Both the position numbers and the translations under genes were made by a program. From Prolixibacteraceae bacterium (GTDB lineage: Bacteria; Bacteroidota; Bacteroidia; Bacteroidales; Prolixibacteraceae), in NCBI GenBank assembly GCA_019163175.1, contig JAFLKN010000056.1, positions 37,107-101,106 on the forward strand: a stretch of DNA of 64,000 nt. The letters run 5' to 3'. Numbering within the stretch: the stretch's first letter is position 1; each line of letters begins with the position of its first letter. Positions 10,411 through 19,517 of this stretch are shown here, piece after piece. The notes beneath the pieces are model-generated. The model searched no databases, was not told where the DNA came from, and worked only from the letters and a program-made list of their open reading frames with translations.

Positions 10411-11460
10411 ATGTTTTCAATTCGTAAATACCTAGGATTAGTTGCAGTTACATTCGGGCTAACATCCTGTATTATAACTGATCAGATTAGAGTTATGCAA
10501 GTTGAGGTTATGAAACCTGGAGCGCTTATTTTTCCGGAAAATGCAAATAAACTTGCGGTTTTTAAGCGCGACATTTACGACTCTGACAATGAGACATTTA
10601 ACTATTCCTATAAATACTACAATAAGTATGGGCCAAAACGAGACTCAACGATTAATTATTCAAAACTATCGAATCATTGTGTTGATGCGCTGACTGATTT
10701 TCTCAGGAAAGAAGCATATTTTAAAGACGTAAGAAACTACCGCGACAGCCTGAATGGATTTTGGCGTGTTAGCAAAGTTCTTCAAATCTATGATGAAATG
10801 TACGCTGAGACTGATGCCGATGTCTATATTTTTTTGGACTATTTTAACTTTCAAAAGGCCACAGTTTTTAAATATGAAAACGTGATGAATATTAGCCCAA
10901 TGCTTAAATGGACTATAATTCTAAAAGGTGATACCTCTATTTATGTTTCGACCCAGATCGATACCTTGTCGTATGACAAATTACAATTTCCTCAATTTTT
11001 CACCCCAAAAACGATAAAAACAGAAGATATTCTGCTTAATTCTTCTGAATATATGGCAAAGTCGTTTGGCGCAAAATTAATTCCTTCGTGGCTAACAGTA
11101 TCCCGTATGTATTATGGATCAAACAATCAGGATATGATTAAAGCTGAAGAGTTGGCGCTTAAAAATGAATGGTTAAAAGCAGCAGAAATATGGAATCTCA
11201 AGGCAAAAAGTAAGAACACATTAATTGCAGCAAAAGCTTGTTTCAACATGGCCATTGCCTGCGAAATGGAAGGAAAACCAGACCTGTCTATTCATTGGCT
11301 TATTAAATCATACGCTTCATTACCCAAAAATAATGAGGACCACAAATACAATTGCCAACGATATATCAATATTCTGGCAATTCGCAAGAAGGAAATTGAA
11401 ACTTTGGATAAACAAGTAAGGAAACAAGAAAACCTCATTGAGCAGACAACAATCCAATAA
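10411..11460 (+). CDS. DUF6340-like lipoprotein, array member 4
   Basis: 349 aa, lipobox LTSC (Cys20). It is the closest match to member 3: both read CIITDQ/CLITDQ after the lipid-modified cysteine, then MQVEVMKPG, FKRD and a C-terminal TPR-like block with WLKAAEIWN, ACFNMAIACEMEGKPD, LPKNNEDHK and RKKEIETLDKQVR. The identity is visible at nucleotide level too, in the segment encoding NNEDHK. The start follows a 33-base gap. Function unknown. Confidence 0.72.
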   Translation: MFSIRKYLGLVAVTFGLTSCIITDQIRVMQVEVMKPGALIFPENANKLAVFKRDIYDSDNETFNYSYKYYNKYGPKRDSTINYSKLSNHCVDALTDFLRKEAYFKDVRNYRDSLNGFWRVSKVLQIYDEMYAETDADVYIFLDYFNFQKATVFKYENVMNISPMLKWTIILKGDTSIYVSTQIDTLSYDKLQFPQFFTPKTIKTEDILLNSSEYMAKSFGAKLIPSWLTVSRMYYGSNNQDMIKAEELALKNEWLKAAEIWNLKAKSKNTLIAAKACFNMAIACEMEGKPDLSIHWLIKSYASLPKNNEDHKYNCQRYINILAIRKKEIETLDKQVRKQENLIEQTTIQ

Positions 11461-11473
11461 AACCTATTCTTTC

Positions 11474-12487
11474 ATGATTTCTCTTCACCGATTATTGCTT
11501 ACGGTATTGCTTTTGGGGAGTCTGAGTTCCTGTATCATCAGCAGAAAATTCAATTCTATTCAGTTTGAAGTATTAACCCCTTCAGAGATAACCCTTCCCG
11601 AAAATATAAAAACGGTAGCCTTGATAAACAGAGATCTTCATTGCAAGGATACAAGTCTGGCATCGTACAATTATATGAACAATTGGTATAAGATGGATAC
11701 CATCAAAAATTTAAAGCTGACCAATGAATGTATATATTCATTAGCCAAAATTTTACAAAAGGATGGAAAATTCGAACAAATCGTGAATTATTATGATACA
11801 ACCCTTCAAACCAGGCAGTTACTGAAAAATAGGAATCAAAATGATATTTACGACAGCATTAAGACTGATCTCTGCATTTTTTTCGATTCTCTAAGATTTA
11901 GTGGGATTCCCTTGTCCGGATATCCAAATTTATATCGGACAAAAGTCAGTTTAAATTGGTCATATACCTATCGGTCAGATTCCGCTTACCATACCTTTCA
12001 CCGGAACGACAGCATTGTTTATGATGACGTTACTCGTATGATTTCTTATCGGGGGATAAAATTGTATCAGATTGGTTATCTTAATTTGTCATGTAAGGAT
12101 ATTGGAAATTTAATGGGTCCATTGATCAAACCAACCTGGAATTCGGTACAACAAATCTATTACCATTCGAAAAATCCAGATATGCTGAAAGCAGAGAAAT
12201 TTATAAGTCAAAGGGAATGGTTAAAAGCTGCTGAAATACTGAATGAAAAAACAAAAAGCAAAAACAGAAAACTGGCAGCCAAAGCTTGTTACAATATGGC
12301 TGTAGTCTGCGAAATGGAAGGCAGACTTGATTTAGCTATCGACTGGTTGAAAAAATCGAAGAATGGTATGGGAAAATACAATGAGGAGCATAATTCTATC
12401 TGCAAGCAATACCTCGAAGTGCTGGCCTTGCGCAAGAAGGAAATTGAACAGTTGGATAGACAGGTCAGGAAACAGGAGGCAAAATAA
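11474..12487 (+). CDS. DUF6340-like lipoprotein, array member 5
   Basis: 337 aa from the ATG at 11474, which begins a lipoprotein signal ending LSSC (Cys20). An earlier in-frame ATG at 11438 lies inside the preceding gene and would bury the signal, so it is rejected. Shared segments are FEVLTPSEITLPENIKTVAL (core), INRDL, WLKAAEILNEKTKSKN, ACYNMAVVCEMEGRLDLAIDWL and the RKKEIEQLDRQVRKQE tail. Function unknown. Confidence 0.72.
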   Translation: MISLHRLLLTVLLLGSLSSCIISRKFNSIQFEVLTPSEITLPENIKTVALINRDLHCKDTSLASYNYMNNWYKMDTIKNLKLTNECIYSLAKILQKDGKFEQIVNYYDTTLQTRQLLKNRNQNDIYDSIKTDLCIFFDSLRFSGIPLSGYPNLYRTKVSLNWSYTYRSDSAYHTFHRNDSIVYDDVTRMISYRGIKLYQIGYLNLSCKDIGNLMGPLIKPTWNSVQQIYYHSKNPDMLKAEKFISQREWLKAAEILNEKTKSKNRKLAAKACYNMAVVCEMEGRLDLAIDWLKKSKNGMGKYNEEHNSICKQYLEVLALRKKEIEQLDRQVRKQEAK

Positions 12488-12507
12488 AATACAATTAAAT
12501 TATCGTT

Positions 12508-13521
12508 ATGAGCACCTTTCGAATTTTACTCGTCGTTGTGTTTTTAGGTTTATGTTTGACTTCATGCACCATTACCAACCAGGTAAGGATAATTCAGCTG
12601 GAAGTACTGAAGCCCGGGATATTCGAACTTCCGAAAAATCTCCGTACAGTAGCGATTTTCAACAGGGATATTTACCATACCGACACCTGCATTTTCCGCT
12701 ATCAGAGTTCGGCTGAAATCACCACCGATACGACCATTAAAGTTCGCGATCTGGCCAACAGTTGTGTTGACCGACTGGCTAAAGAGTTTGAAAAACAGAA
12801 ATTTTTTCAAAAAGTAATTAATTTCAGAGATAGCCTTACCTATCCGTCAAATGCTGTTCACGACATCCACCAACCGGACGAATTCTTTGAAAAATCGGGC
12901 GCCGATGCCTGTATCTTCCTAAATTATGTAAATTTGAATGCCAACCTGTTGTACCTTTTTCCTTTCAGGGGAAACCTTTGGTGGTCAATTGTATTTCGGG
13001 ATGATTCAACCTCCTACCTGTATAACCAAAACGAAACAATTACCTTAAGTGAATTCGGATATTTTTCCGGAAAAGTGAATTTTAATCCTAAAACAGCTTT
13101 CCGGAATGTCGCAGGTGAATTGGGGAAATCTATGGCTGCAAAGCTTATTCCGGAATGGCAGCCGGTTGAAAGGATCTATTACAGATCAAAGAATCTGCAA
13201 ATGCTTGCGGCCGAAAAGTTTGCTCTGGAATACCATTGGCTCGAAGCTGCTGAAATCTGGAACCCTCTTACAAAAAACAAAAATCAGGAATTAGCCGGCA
13301 AGGCTTGCTTTAATATGGCTCTGGCCTGTGAAATGCTTGACAAACATAGCCTGGCTATTGAATGGCTTTCAAAATCAAAGACGATGAAGATCACTAGTAA
13401 TGAAACACATGTTAAGGATTGTAACAGGTATACAAAAGATCTGCAGGAACGACTTAAAGAAATTGATAATCTGAAAAAACTGTACAGAATTCCCGGTAAA
13501 AGCGAAAATACAGAACCTTGA
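12508..13521 (+). CDS. DUF6340-like lipoprotein, array member 6 (last)
   Basis: 337 aa, lipobox LTSC (Cys20), then the family's LEVLKPGIFELP and AIFNRDIYHTD segments and the TPR-like region (WLEAAEIWNPLTKNKN, ACFNMALACEMLDKHSLAIEWL). The tail diverges (ERLKEIDNLKKLYR in place of the RKKEIExLDRQVR consensus), as expected for the terminal copy of an array. It ends 20 bases before the stop of the convergent lgt; I see no clear terminator hairpin between them. Function unknown. Confidence 0.72.
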   Translation: MSTFRILLVVVFLGLCLTSCTITNQVRIIQLEVLKPGIFELPKNLRTVAIFNRDIYHTDTCIFRYQSSAEITTDTTIKVRDLANSCVDRLAKEFEKQKFFQKVINFRDSLTYPSNAVHDIHQPDEFFEKSGADACIFLNYVNLNANLLYLFPFRGNLWWSIVFRDDSTSYLYNQNETITLSEFGYFSGKVNFNPKTAFRNVAGELGKSMAAKLIPEWQPVERIYYRSKNLQMLAAEKFALEYHWLEAAEIWNPLTKNKNQELAGKACFNMALACEMLDKHSLAIEWLSKSKTMKITSNETHVKDCNRYTKDLQERLKEIDNLKKLYRIPGKSENTEP

Positions 13522-13541
13522 TTTAGCGCTTTTTAGGAAAT

Positions 13542-14372
13542 TTATTTCTTTACCGGACTTATCTTATTTTGATAGAATACAGGTCCTTTACGGATGGAAA
13601 AGATGATCAAAGCAATTCCAGTCAGGATAAACGGAATGCTTAACCATTGGCCCATATTCAGGCTCATAGTAGCTTCAAAAGCTTCCTGATCTTCCTTAAT
13701 AAATTCGACTAAGAAACGGGCAGTAAATACCATGATGAAGAATACACCAACCAACATTCCCTGGTAATCTTTAGCCTTGGTTTTCCAATACATGTAGAGC
13801 AAAACACCAAAAGTAAGCAAGTAACTTAGCGACTCATAAATTTGTGTCGGGTGTTTGGCCACAGTTTCATGGTTCCGTTCAAAGATAACACCCCAAGGTA
13901 ATGAAGTCTGAACACCATAAATTTCTGAATTCATTAAATTCCCAAACCGGATTAAAGCGCCAACAAGAATACTTGGCACAACAATTCGGTCTAAAACCCA
14001 TAAAATGGAACGCTTGGAAACCTTAATGCTCCATATGATCATGGCAATTATAATTCCCAGAACCCCACCGTGACTGGCCAGTCCACCTTGCCAAACGTAC
14101 AGAATTTCAATCGGGTGCTGCGAATAGTAGTCCCAACCGTAAAAGAGAACATGACCCAAACGGGCACCAACAATAGTGGCTACAATAAGGTAAATAAACA
14201 GACTTTCGAGCCATTTCGGATCATCATTTTCATGTTTAAACATGTTCTCAACATGATTGTAGCCAAAAAGAAATCCCACTGCAAACATCAGTCCGTACCA
14301 ACGAACATGCAACGGTCCTAACGAAAAAATTTCAGGGCTAACGTTCCAATGTATAAATGCCAGAATGTCCAT
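13542..14372 (-). CDS. lgt: Prolipoprotein diacylglyceryl transferase
   Basis: Transfers diacylglyceryl from phosphatidylglycerol to the lipobox cysteine of prolipoproteins in the inner membrane. The protein is 276 aa with about seven hydrophobic helices. The Lgt signature is present as a slight variant, RFGNLMNSEIYG, with HGGVLG earlier and HPTQIYE following (the His/Tyr region needed for activity). It sits between the lipoprotein array, whose products it would modify, and secA. It is separated from secA by a terminator-like hairpin at 14407-14439, so it probably has its own promoter. Confidence 0.95.
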   Translation of the reverse strand: MDILAFIHWNVSPEIFSLGPLHVRWYGLMFAVGFLFGYNHVENMFKHENDDPKWLESLFIYLIVATIVGARLGHVLFYGWDYYSQHPIEILYVWQGGLASHGGVLGIIIAMIIWSIKVSKRSILWVLDRIVVPSILVGALIRFGNLMNSEIYGVQTSLPWGVIFERNHETVAKHPTQIYESLSYLLTFGVLLYMYWKTKAKDYQGMLVGVFFIMVFTARFLVEFIKEDQEAFEATMSLNMGQWLSIPFILTGIALIIFSIRKGPVFYQNKISPVKK

Positions 14373-14406
14373 ATTATCGTTTGTTGGAGTTGTTTATATA
14401 AAGCTA

Positions 14407-14439
14407 AAGCCTGCCAGCATCTTAAGCACTGACAGGCTT
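14407..14439 (-). terminator. Terminator-like hairpin after secA
   Basis: On the minus strand arms AAGCCTGtCAG and CTGgCAGGCTT (7 and 3 paired bases around one mismatch) enclose an 11-base loop, just downstream of the secA stop and before lgt. The following sequence is only moderately T-rich (TAGCTTTATAT). Confidence 0.6.
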
Positions 14440-14451
14440 CAATAAATTTTC

Positions 14452-17400
14452 TTATTCGGCCAAATCTTTACCGTGGCACGATTTGTATTTTTTTCCACTT
14501 CCGCAAGGACAAGGATCATTGCGCCCTACCCTCTTCTCAACTCTCATAGGTTGAATTTGTTTGGGCTCCTGCGGCGCTTCCGGACGACTTGAACTGCTCG
14601 GCACTTCTGATTTTGAAGTTGATAATTTACTCATATCAAGCCCTCTGCGCTCGTGTCCTTCACGTACCTGTTCCGGTTCGCTGATCGGAATATGTCCTTT
14701 CGCCAGAATGGATACAATCTGTTTGTTCACCTTACTAATCATGATTTTAAACAAATTGAACGACTCGAATTTGTAAATCAAAAGCGGGTCTTTTTGTTCG
14801 TATGTAGCATTCTGAACCGACTGTTTTAAATCGTCCATTTCGCGAAGTTGCTCTTTCCAGGCTTCGTCGATTGTTGACAAAACAGTTTGTTTCTGGTACG
14901 ATTTCACCAATTCTTTACCCTGATTTTTATAGGCTTTTTCAAGGTTGGTAATAATTTGGAAAACATGTTTTCCATCAGAAATTGGTACTACAATATTGGT
15001 GTACAAATGTGATTTTTGCTCATACACGTCGCGGATCACCGGATATGCCTGCTTGGCAATTATTTCAGTGCGGCGGGCATACGTTGCAACCATTTCGTGA
15101 TATACTTTCTCAACCAGATCATCAGCGTTCATTCTGGAAAATTCCTGTTCAGAAACCGGAGATTCCATCGACATTAACCGAATCAATTCCAGATTAAACT
15201 CGTCGAACATACCATTGGCCTGATATTCGGTTACCAGATTCTCGATCATATCGTACATGGTATTCAGGATATCTACTTCCAAACGGTCGCCGAACAAAGC
15301 ATGACGACGTTTTTTGTAGATAACTTCACGCTGCGAGTTCATCACATCATCGTATTCGAGCAAACGTTTACGAATACCAAAGTTGTTTTCTTCCACTTTT
15401 TTCTGAGCCCGTTCAATTGACTTGGTAATCATAGAGTGCTGAATCATTTCGCCCTCTTTCAAGCCAATTTTATCCATGATTCCTGTAATACGGTCGGAAC
15501 CGAATAAGCGCATCAAATCGTCTTCCAGCGAAACAAAGAACTGAGAAGAACCCGGGTCTCCCTGACGACCGGAACGTCCGCGCAACTGGCGGTCAACACG
15601 ACGTGACTCATGGCGTTCGGTACCAATAATAGCCAAACCACCTAAAGCTTTTACTTCAGGAGTCAGTTTAATGTCGGTACCACGACCGGCCATGTTGGTA
15701 GCGATGGTTACCATACCACTTACCCCTGCATCAGCTACAATCTCGGCTTCACGGGCATGAAGTTTCGCATTCAGTACGTTATGCCTGATTCCCCGCATTT
15801 TTAAATAGCGGCTTAACAGCTCGGAGATTTCAACCGAAGTTGTACCCACCAAAACTGGTCTTCCTATTTTATTCAGCGCTACAATGTCTTCAACAACAGC
15901 ATTGTATTTTTCGCGTTTCGTTTTATATACCAAATCCTCACGGTCATCACGGATCACTTTCCGGTTGGTTGGAATCACAACTACGTCCAATTTGTAGATG
16001 TCCCACAACTCACCAGCTTCAGTCTCAGCAGTACCGGTCATACCGGCCAACTTGTGATACATCCTGAAATAATTCTGAAGGGTAATGGTAGCAAAAGTTT
16101 GCGTGGCTGCTTCCACTTTTACATTTTCCTTGGCCTCGATAGCCTGATGCAAACCATCGGAATAACGACGGCCTTCCATAATACGGCCAGTCTGTTCGTC
16201 AACAATCTTCACCTTATTCTCAATCACCACATATTCCACATCTTTTTCAAACATGGCATAAGCTTTCAGCAACTGGTTTATCGTATGAACACGTTCCGAT
16301 TTAATCGCATAGCTAGTCAATAAATCATCTTTTTTCTCCAGAATCTGCTCTTTGGTTAGCGATTTATTGCTTTCAATTTCAGCAATTTCAGAGCCAACAT
16401 CAGGCAAAATAAAGAATGACGGATCGTCAACATCACCCGAAATCAGGTCGATACCTTTATCAGTCATTTCCACTGAATTCTGTTTCTCTTCAATTACAAA
16501 AAACAGAGGATCGGTAATAATATGCATGAGTTTATTATTATCCTGCATATGATAATTCTCTGTTTTAGTCATCATGGCCTTAATTCCTTCTTCACTCAGG
16601 AATTTAATAAGTGCCTTATTTTTTGGCAAACCTTTATGAGCACGAAGAAGCAAAATAGAACCAGCTTCTTTCTCCTCTTTGGTTGCATTCGGATTGTTCA
16701 GAATACGTTTGGCATCAGATAAGCACTGATTAACAAGGTTTCTTTGTGCTGAATTAAGTTTCTCAACTTTGGGTTTCAGTTCTTCAAACTTCTGAATTTC
16801 GCCTTTGGGAATTGGTCCTGAAATAATCAAAGGAGTACGGGCATCATCAATCAACACCGAGTCAACCTCGTCGACAATTGAATAATGATGTTTGCGTTGA
16901 ACCAAATCGCGGGGGCTGATAGCCATATTATCGCGCAGGTAGTCGAAACCGAATTCGTTGTTGGTCCCGTAGGTAATATCGGCTAAGTATGCTTTGCGGC
17001 GACCATCAGAATTAGGCTGGTGCTTGTCAATACAATCAACACTCAAACCATGAAATTCGAAGATGGGTCCCATCCATTCCGAGTCACGTTTCGACAGGTA
17101 ATCGTTTACGGTTACCAAATGAACTCCACGGCCTGTAAGGGCATTCAGGAATACGGCCAAAGTTGCAACGAGTGTTTTTCCTTCACCGGTTCCCATTTCA
17201 GCAACTTTTCCCTGATGCAGCACAATACCTCCGATCAACTGAACATCGTAGTGAACCATTTCCCAGGTAATCTGGCTTCCGCCTGCCATCCATTTGTTCA
17301 TCCAGACAGCATTTTCACCTTCAATTACGATGCTGTTACGTACAGCAGCTAAATCGCGGTCAAAATCACTTGCTTTTACAACAACCCGTTCGTTTTCGGT

Positions 17401-17766
17401 AAACAGTTTTGCTGTTGCTTTAACTATCGAGAAAGCAACTGGAAGTATCTCATTCAGAACTGCTTCAAGTTTATCATTAATCTTTTCCTCAAGCTTATCA
17501 ATTTCCTGATAGAGCTTTTCACTTTCCTGAATATCAACAGACTCAACCAGTTCATTTAGCTCTTTGATACGATCCTCTTCAGGCTTAATACGTTCCTGAA
17601 TAATGGACTTTAAACGAGCGGACTCGGCTCTCAGTTCATCATTCGACAACAATTTAACTCGTTCGTATTCTTTTATTATGGTATCAAGAATTGGCTTAAT
17701 TTCAGCCATGTCTTTATCAGCTTTTGAGCCTAGAAATTTTCCTAAAATTTTGTTTATAAATGCCAT
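14452..17766 (-). CDS. secA: Protein translocase motor SecA
   Basis: The ATPase that drives preproteins through SecYEG. The protein is 1104 aa, the long form usual in Bacteroidota. Seen: DEAD-motor Walker A GTGEGKT (192-197 region), the [16 protein letters not shown] block containing the DEVD box, [26 protein letters not shown] (motif VI arginines), and the C-terminal zinc-binding SecB/ribosome-contact tail [14 protein letters not shown]. Upstream at 17802-17809 the minus strand reads TACATTTG, a perfect -7 match, without a clear -33 partner. Confidence 0.98.
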   Translation of the reverse strand: MAFINKILGKFLGSKADKDMAEIKPILDTIIKEYERVKLLSNDELRAESARLKSIIQERIKPEEDRIKELNELVESVDIQESEKLYQEIDKLEEKINDKLEAVLNEILPVAFSIVKATAKLFTENERVVVKASDFDRDLAAVRNSIVIEGENAVWMNKWMAGGSQITWEMVHYDVQLIGGIVLHQGKVAEMGTGEGKTLVATLAVFLNALTGRGVHLVTVNDYLSKRDSEWMGPIFEFHGLSVDCIDKHQPNSDGRRKAYLADITYGTNNEFGFDYLRDNMAISPRDLVQRKHHYSIVDEVDSVLIDDARTPLIISGPIPKGEIQKFEELKPKVEKLNSAQRNLVNQCLSDAKRILNNPNATKEEKEAGSILLLRAHKGLPKNKALIKFLSEEGIKAMMTKTENYHMQDNNKLMHIITDPLFFVIEEKQNSVEMTDKGIDLISGDVDDPSFFILPDVGSEIAEIESNKSLTKEQILEKKDDLLTSYAIKSERVHTINQLLKAYAMFEKDVEYVVIENKVKIVDEQTGRIMEGRRYSDGLHQAIEAKENVKVEAATQTFATITLQNYFRMYHKLAGMTGTAETEAGELWDIYKLDVVVIPTNRKVIRDDREDLVYKTKREKYNAVVEDIVALNKIGRPVLVGTTSVEISELLSRYLKMRGIRHNVLNAKLHAREAEIVADAGVSGMVTIATNMAGRGTDIKLTPEVKALGGLAIIGTERHESRRVDRQLRGRSGRQGDPGSSQFFVSLEDDLMRLFGSDRITGIMDKIGLKEGEMIQHSMITKSIERAQKKVEENNFGIRKRLLEYDDVMNSQREVIYKKRRHALFGDRLEVDILNTMYDMIENLVTEYQANGMFDEFNLELIRLMSMESPVSEQEFSRMNADDLVEKVYHEMVATYARRTEIIAKQAYPVIRDVYEQKSHLYTNIVVPISDGKHVFQIITNLEKAYKNQGKELVKSYQKQTVLSTIDEAWKEQLREMDDLKQSVQNATYEQKDPLLIYKFESFNLFKIMISKVNKQIVSILAKGHIPISEPEQVREGHERRGLDMSKLSTSKSEVPSSSSRPEAPQEPKQIQPMRVEKRVGRNDPCPCGSGKKYKSCHGKDLAE

Positions 17767-18081
17767 TATCTGGGTTTTAATTGATCAAAAAATGAAAGTC
17801 ACAAATGTAGTTATAATGTTTAAATCTTGAATTGGTTTTTACGATTATCATGCCACCCCATAAAACGTGAAAAGATCGGTCATAATTGCCTTTTCAATAG
17901 CAAATAACTGCCAATAAATCAGTAAAAAGTAAAATCCTGTGTTTTATAAAATGACAGAAGTGGAATAAAAATAGAGTCAGAATCCTGAAATATTGATTTA
18001 TTTTTGAGCACAAAATTGTTGGATATCTGATTTTGCAGTCCATTGTTTTGTATGCGAATGTATTTAAAATGATTAGCAACT
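17767..18081. promoter_or_regulatory. Divergent intergenic region secA / nitroreductase
   Basis: No gene is seen in these 315 bases. The only recognisable signal is the TACATTTG -7-type element for secA at 17802-17809 (minus strand). The rest is AT-rich with no strong hairpin. Confidence 0.35.
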
Positions 18082-18603
18082 ATGGAATTTGACAAACTTA
18101 TAGCAAGCAGGTTCTCAGTACGGTCGTACACCAGGCAAAAAGTTGAACGAAACCTGGTTCTGGAAATTCTGGAAAGTGCCCGTCTGGCTCCATCAGCGGT
18201 GAATTTTCAACCCTGGCATTTTGTTGTAATTACTGATCCTGAAAATATTGCTGATTTTCAGGAGGTGTACCCAAGAGCCTGGTTTCAGGAAGTACCTGTA
18301 TGTATTGTTGTTTGTGCCGACCATTCACAATCGTGGAAACGGAAATCGGACGGAAAAGATTTCGCCGATGTTGACATTGCCATTGTTACCGACCATTTGG
18401 TACTTAAAGCCACAGAACTCGGACTTGGCACATGTTGGGTTTGTAATTTTAATGTACAACTTGCGCAACAAAAACTACAATTACCCAAACACATTGAACC
18501 TATGGTAATTGTGCCAATTGGTTACACAACAGCCGAAGCCCCGCTCAAGTCAAGAAAACCAATTTCGGAAATAGTTCATTGGGGAAAATTTTCGAAATAT
18601 TAA
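18082..18603 (+). CDS. Nitroreductase family FMN oxidoreductase
   Basis: A 173-aa flavin oxidoreductase of the nitroreductase fold. FMN-binding signatures are visible: the N-terminal RFSVRSY (phosphate-contacting arginines), SARLAPSAVNFQPWHFVVI, the DHLVLKATELGLGTCWV helix and a C-terminal VPIGYTTAEAPLKSRKP. The compact length and lack of an inserted lid domain match the small Bacteroidota members. Substrate cannot be told from sequence. It is monocistronic between secA and the next gene. Confidence 0.88.
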   Translation: MEFDKLIASRFSVRSYTRQKVERNLVLEILESARLAPSAVNFQPWHFVVITDPENIADFQEVYPRAWFQEVPVCIVVCADHSQSWKRKSDGKDFADVDIAIVTDHLVLKATELGLGTCWVCNFNVQLAQQKLQLPKHIEPMVIVPIGYTTAEAPLKSRKPISEIVHWGKFSKY

Positions 18604-18710
18604 ATTCTTTGGTAGCCGAGGGAAAAAATAGGGTCAAAAAAAAGAATGACACATCCCGCTTTTAGAAATTTAAAACACTAATTTTACTTAGTGTCAAAGA
18701 AATATAAAGA

Positions 18711-19514
18711 TTGATAGCTATGAAAAAGGCTTTATTCATTGGTGTTTTAGTCGTATTGATGACTTCTGTGTTTGCTCAAAATAAGCTGAAACCGGTCATT
18801 TCATCACATAACTTCAGTTCCAAAGCAGAATTGTGGGAATCAATTGGCAATGGTATTGTAAATTACCAGGCCGATGTGATGTATATATATGGAAAACTTT
18901 TTGCTACAGCTTTGATGCCCGACAGCGCCAATCATAAGTTACCAACCCTTACAGATGCTTACCTCTACCCTCTTTATAACCAGTTTAAAAAGAACAATGG
19001 CGAAATTCTTCCAGCTTATTCTGGAGATATTTATCTTATACTAAACTTTACTAATCAGCCAGTTCAGATTTATAAGCAGCTTGCTGTTGAAATGAGACCA
19101 TTTTCGGACATGCTTAGTTATACAATTGATGGAACGGAGCACAAGGGAAAGCTTCGGATTTTAATTAACAACAAGGAATATCTGGAAAAAATCAATAACG
19201 TTAAGCCTAGTTTCCTTGGACTGGTGGGCAACATGGGTGATATTGAAAAAAATGTTGATTCGGGTAAAATGCCGCTGATTGAAATTGATTTTAACGAAAT
19301 AACCAAATGGAAGGGCACTGGCAATATTCCTTTTGAGGATTTTAATGCCATTAAAGCAATTGTGGCAAAAGTACATGCCCAGAATAAGAAGATCAGTATA
19401 ACCAATTGTCCATCGACCAAAACAGTTGCCGACCTGATTCAAAGTTCAAAAGCTGACTTTGTCAGTACTCCCGAAGCTACCCGAATGGCGGCTTTTTTCG
19501 ATTCAGCGAAATAA
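18711..19514 (+). CDS. Secreted GDPD/PI-PLC-like TIM-barrel protein, possibly AIM6-like
   Basis: 267 aa with a Sec signal peptide (about residues 1-22, ending VFAQ). The body resembles the phosphatidylinositol-PLC/glycerophosphodiesterase barrel: SSHNFSSKAELWESIGNG replaces the usual 'H.HNDY...AL..G', followed by ADVMYIYGKL, LPTLTDAYLYPLY and a closing NCPSTKTVADLIQSSKADFVSTP strand. The first catalytic His is kept but the canonical NDY and paired acidic residues are altered, so activity is doubtful. Monocistronic; 3 bases from the stop of the convergent protease gene. The family call is moderate, the function unknown. Confidence 0.5.
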   Translation: MIAMKKALFIGVLVVLMTSVFAQNKLKPVISSHNFSSKAELWESIGNGIVNYQADVMYIYGKLFATALMPDSANHKLPTLTDAYLYPLYNQFKKNNGEILPAYSGDIYLILNFTNQPVQIYKQLAVEMRPFSDMLSYTIDGTEHKGKLRILINNKEYLEKINNVKPSFLGLVGNMGDIEKNVDSGKMPLIEIDFNEITKWKGTGNIPFEDFNAIKAIVAKVHAQNKKISITNCPSTKTVADLIQSSKADFVSTPEATRMAAFFDSAK

Positions 19515-19517
19515 ATT

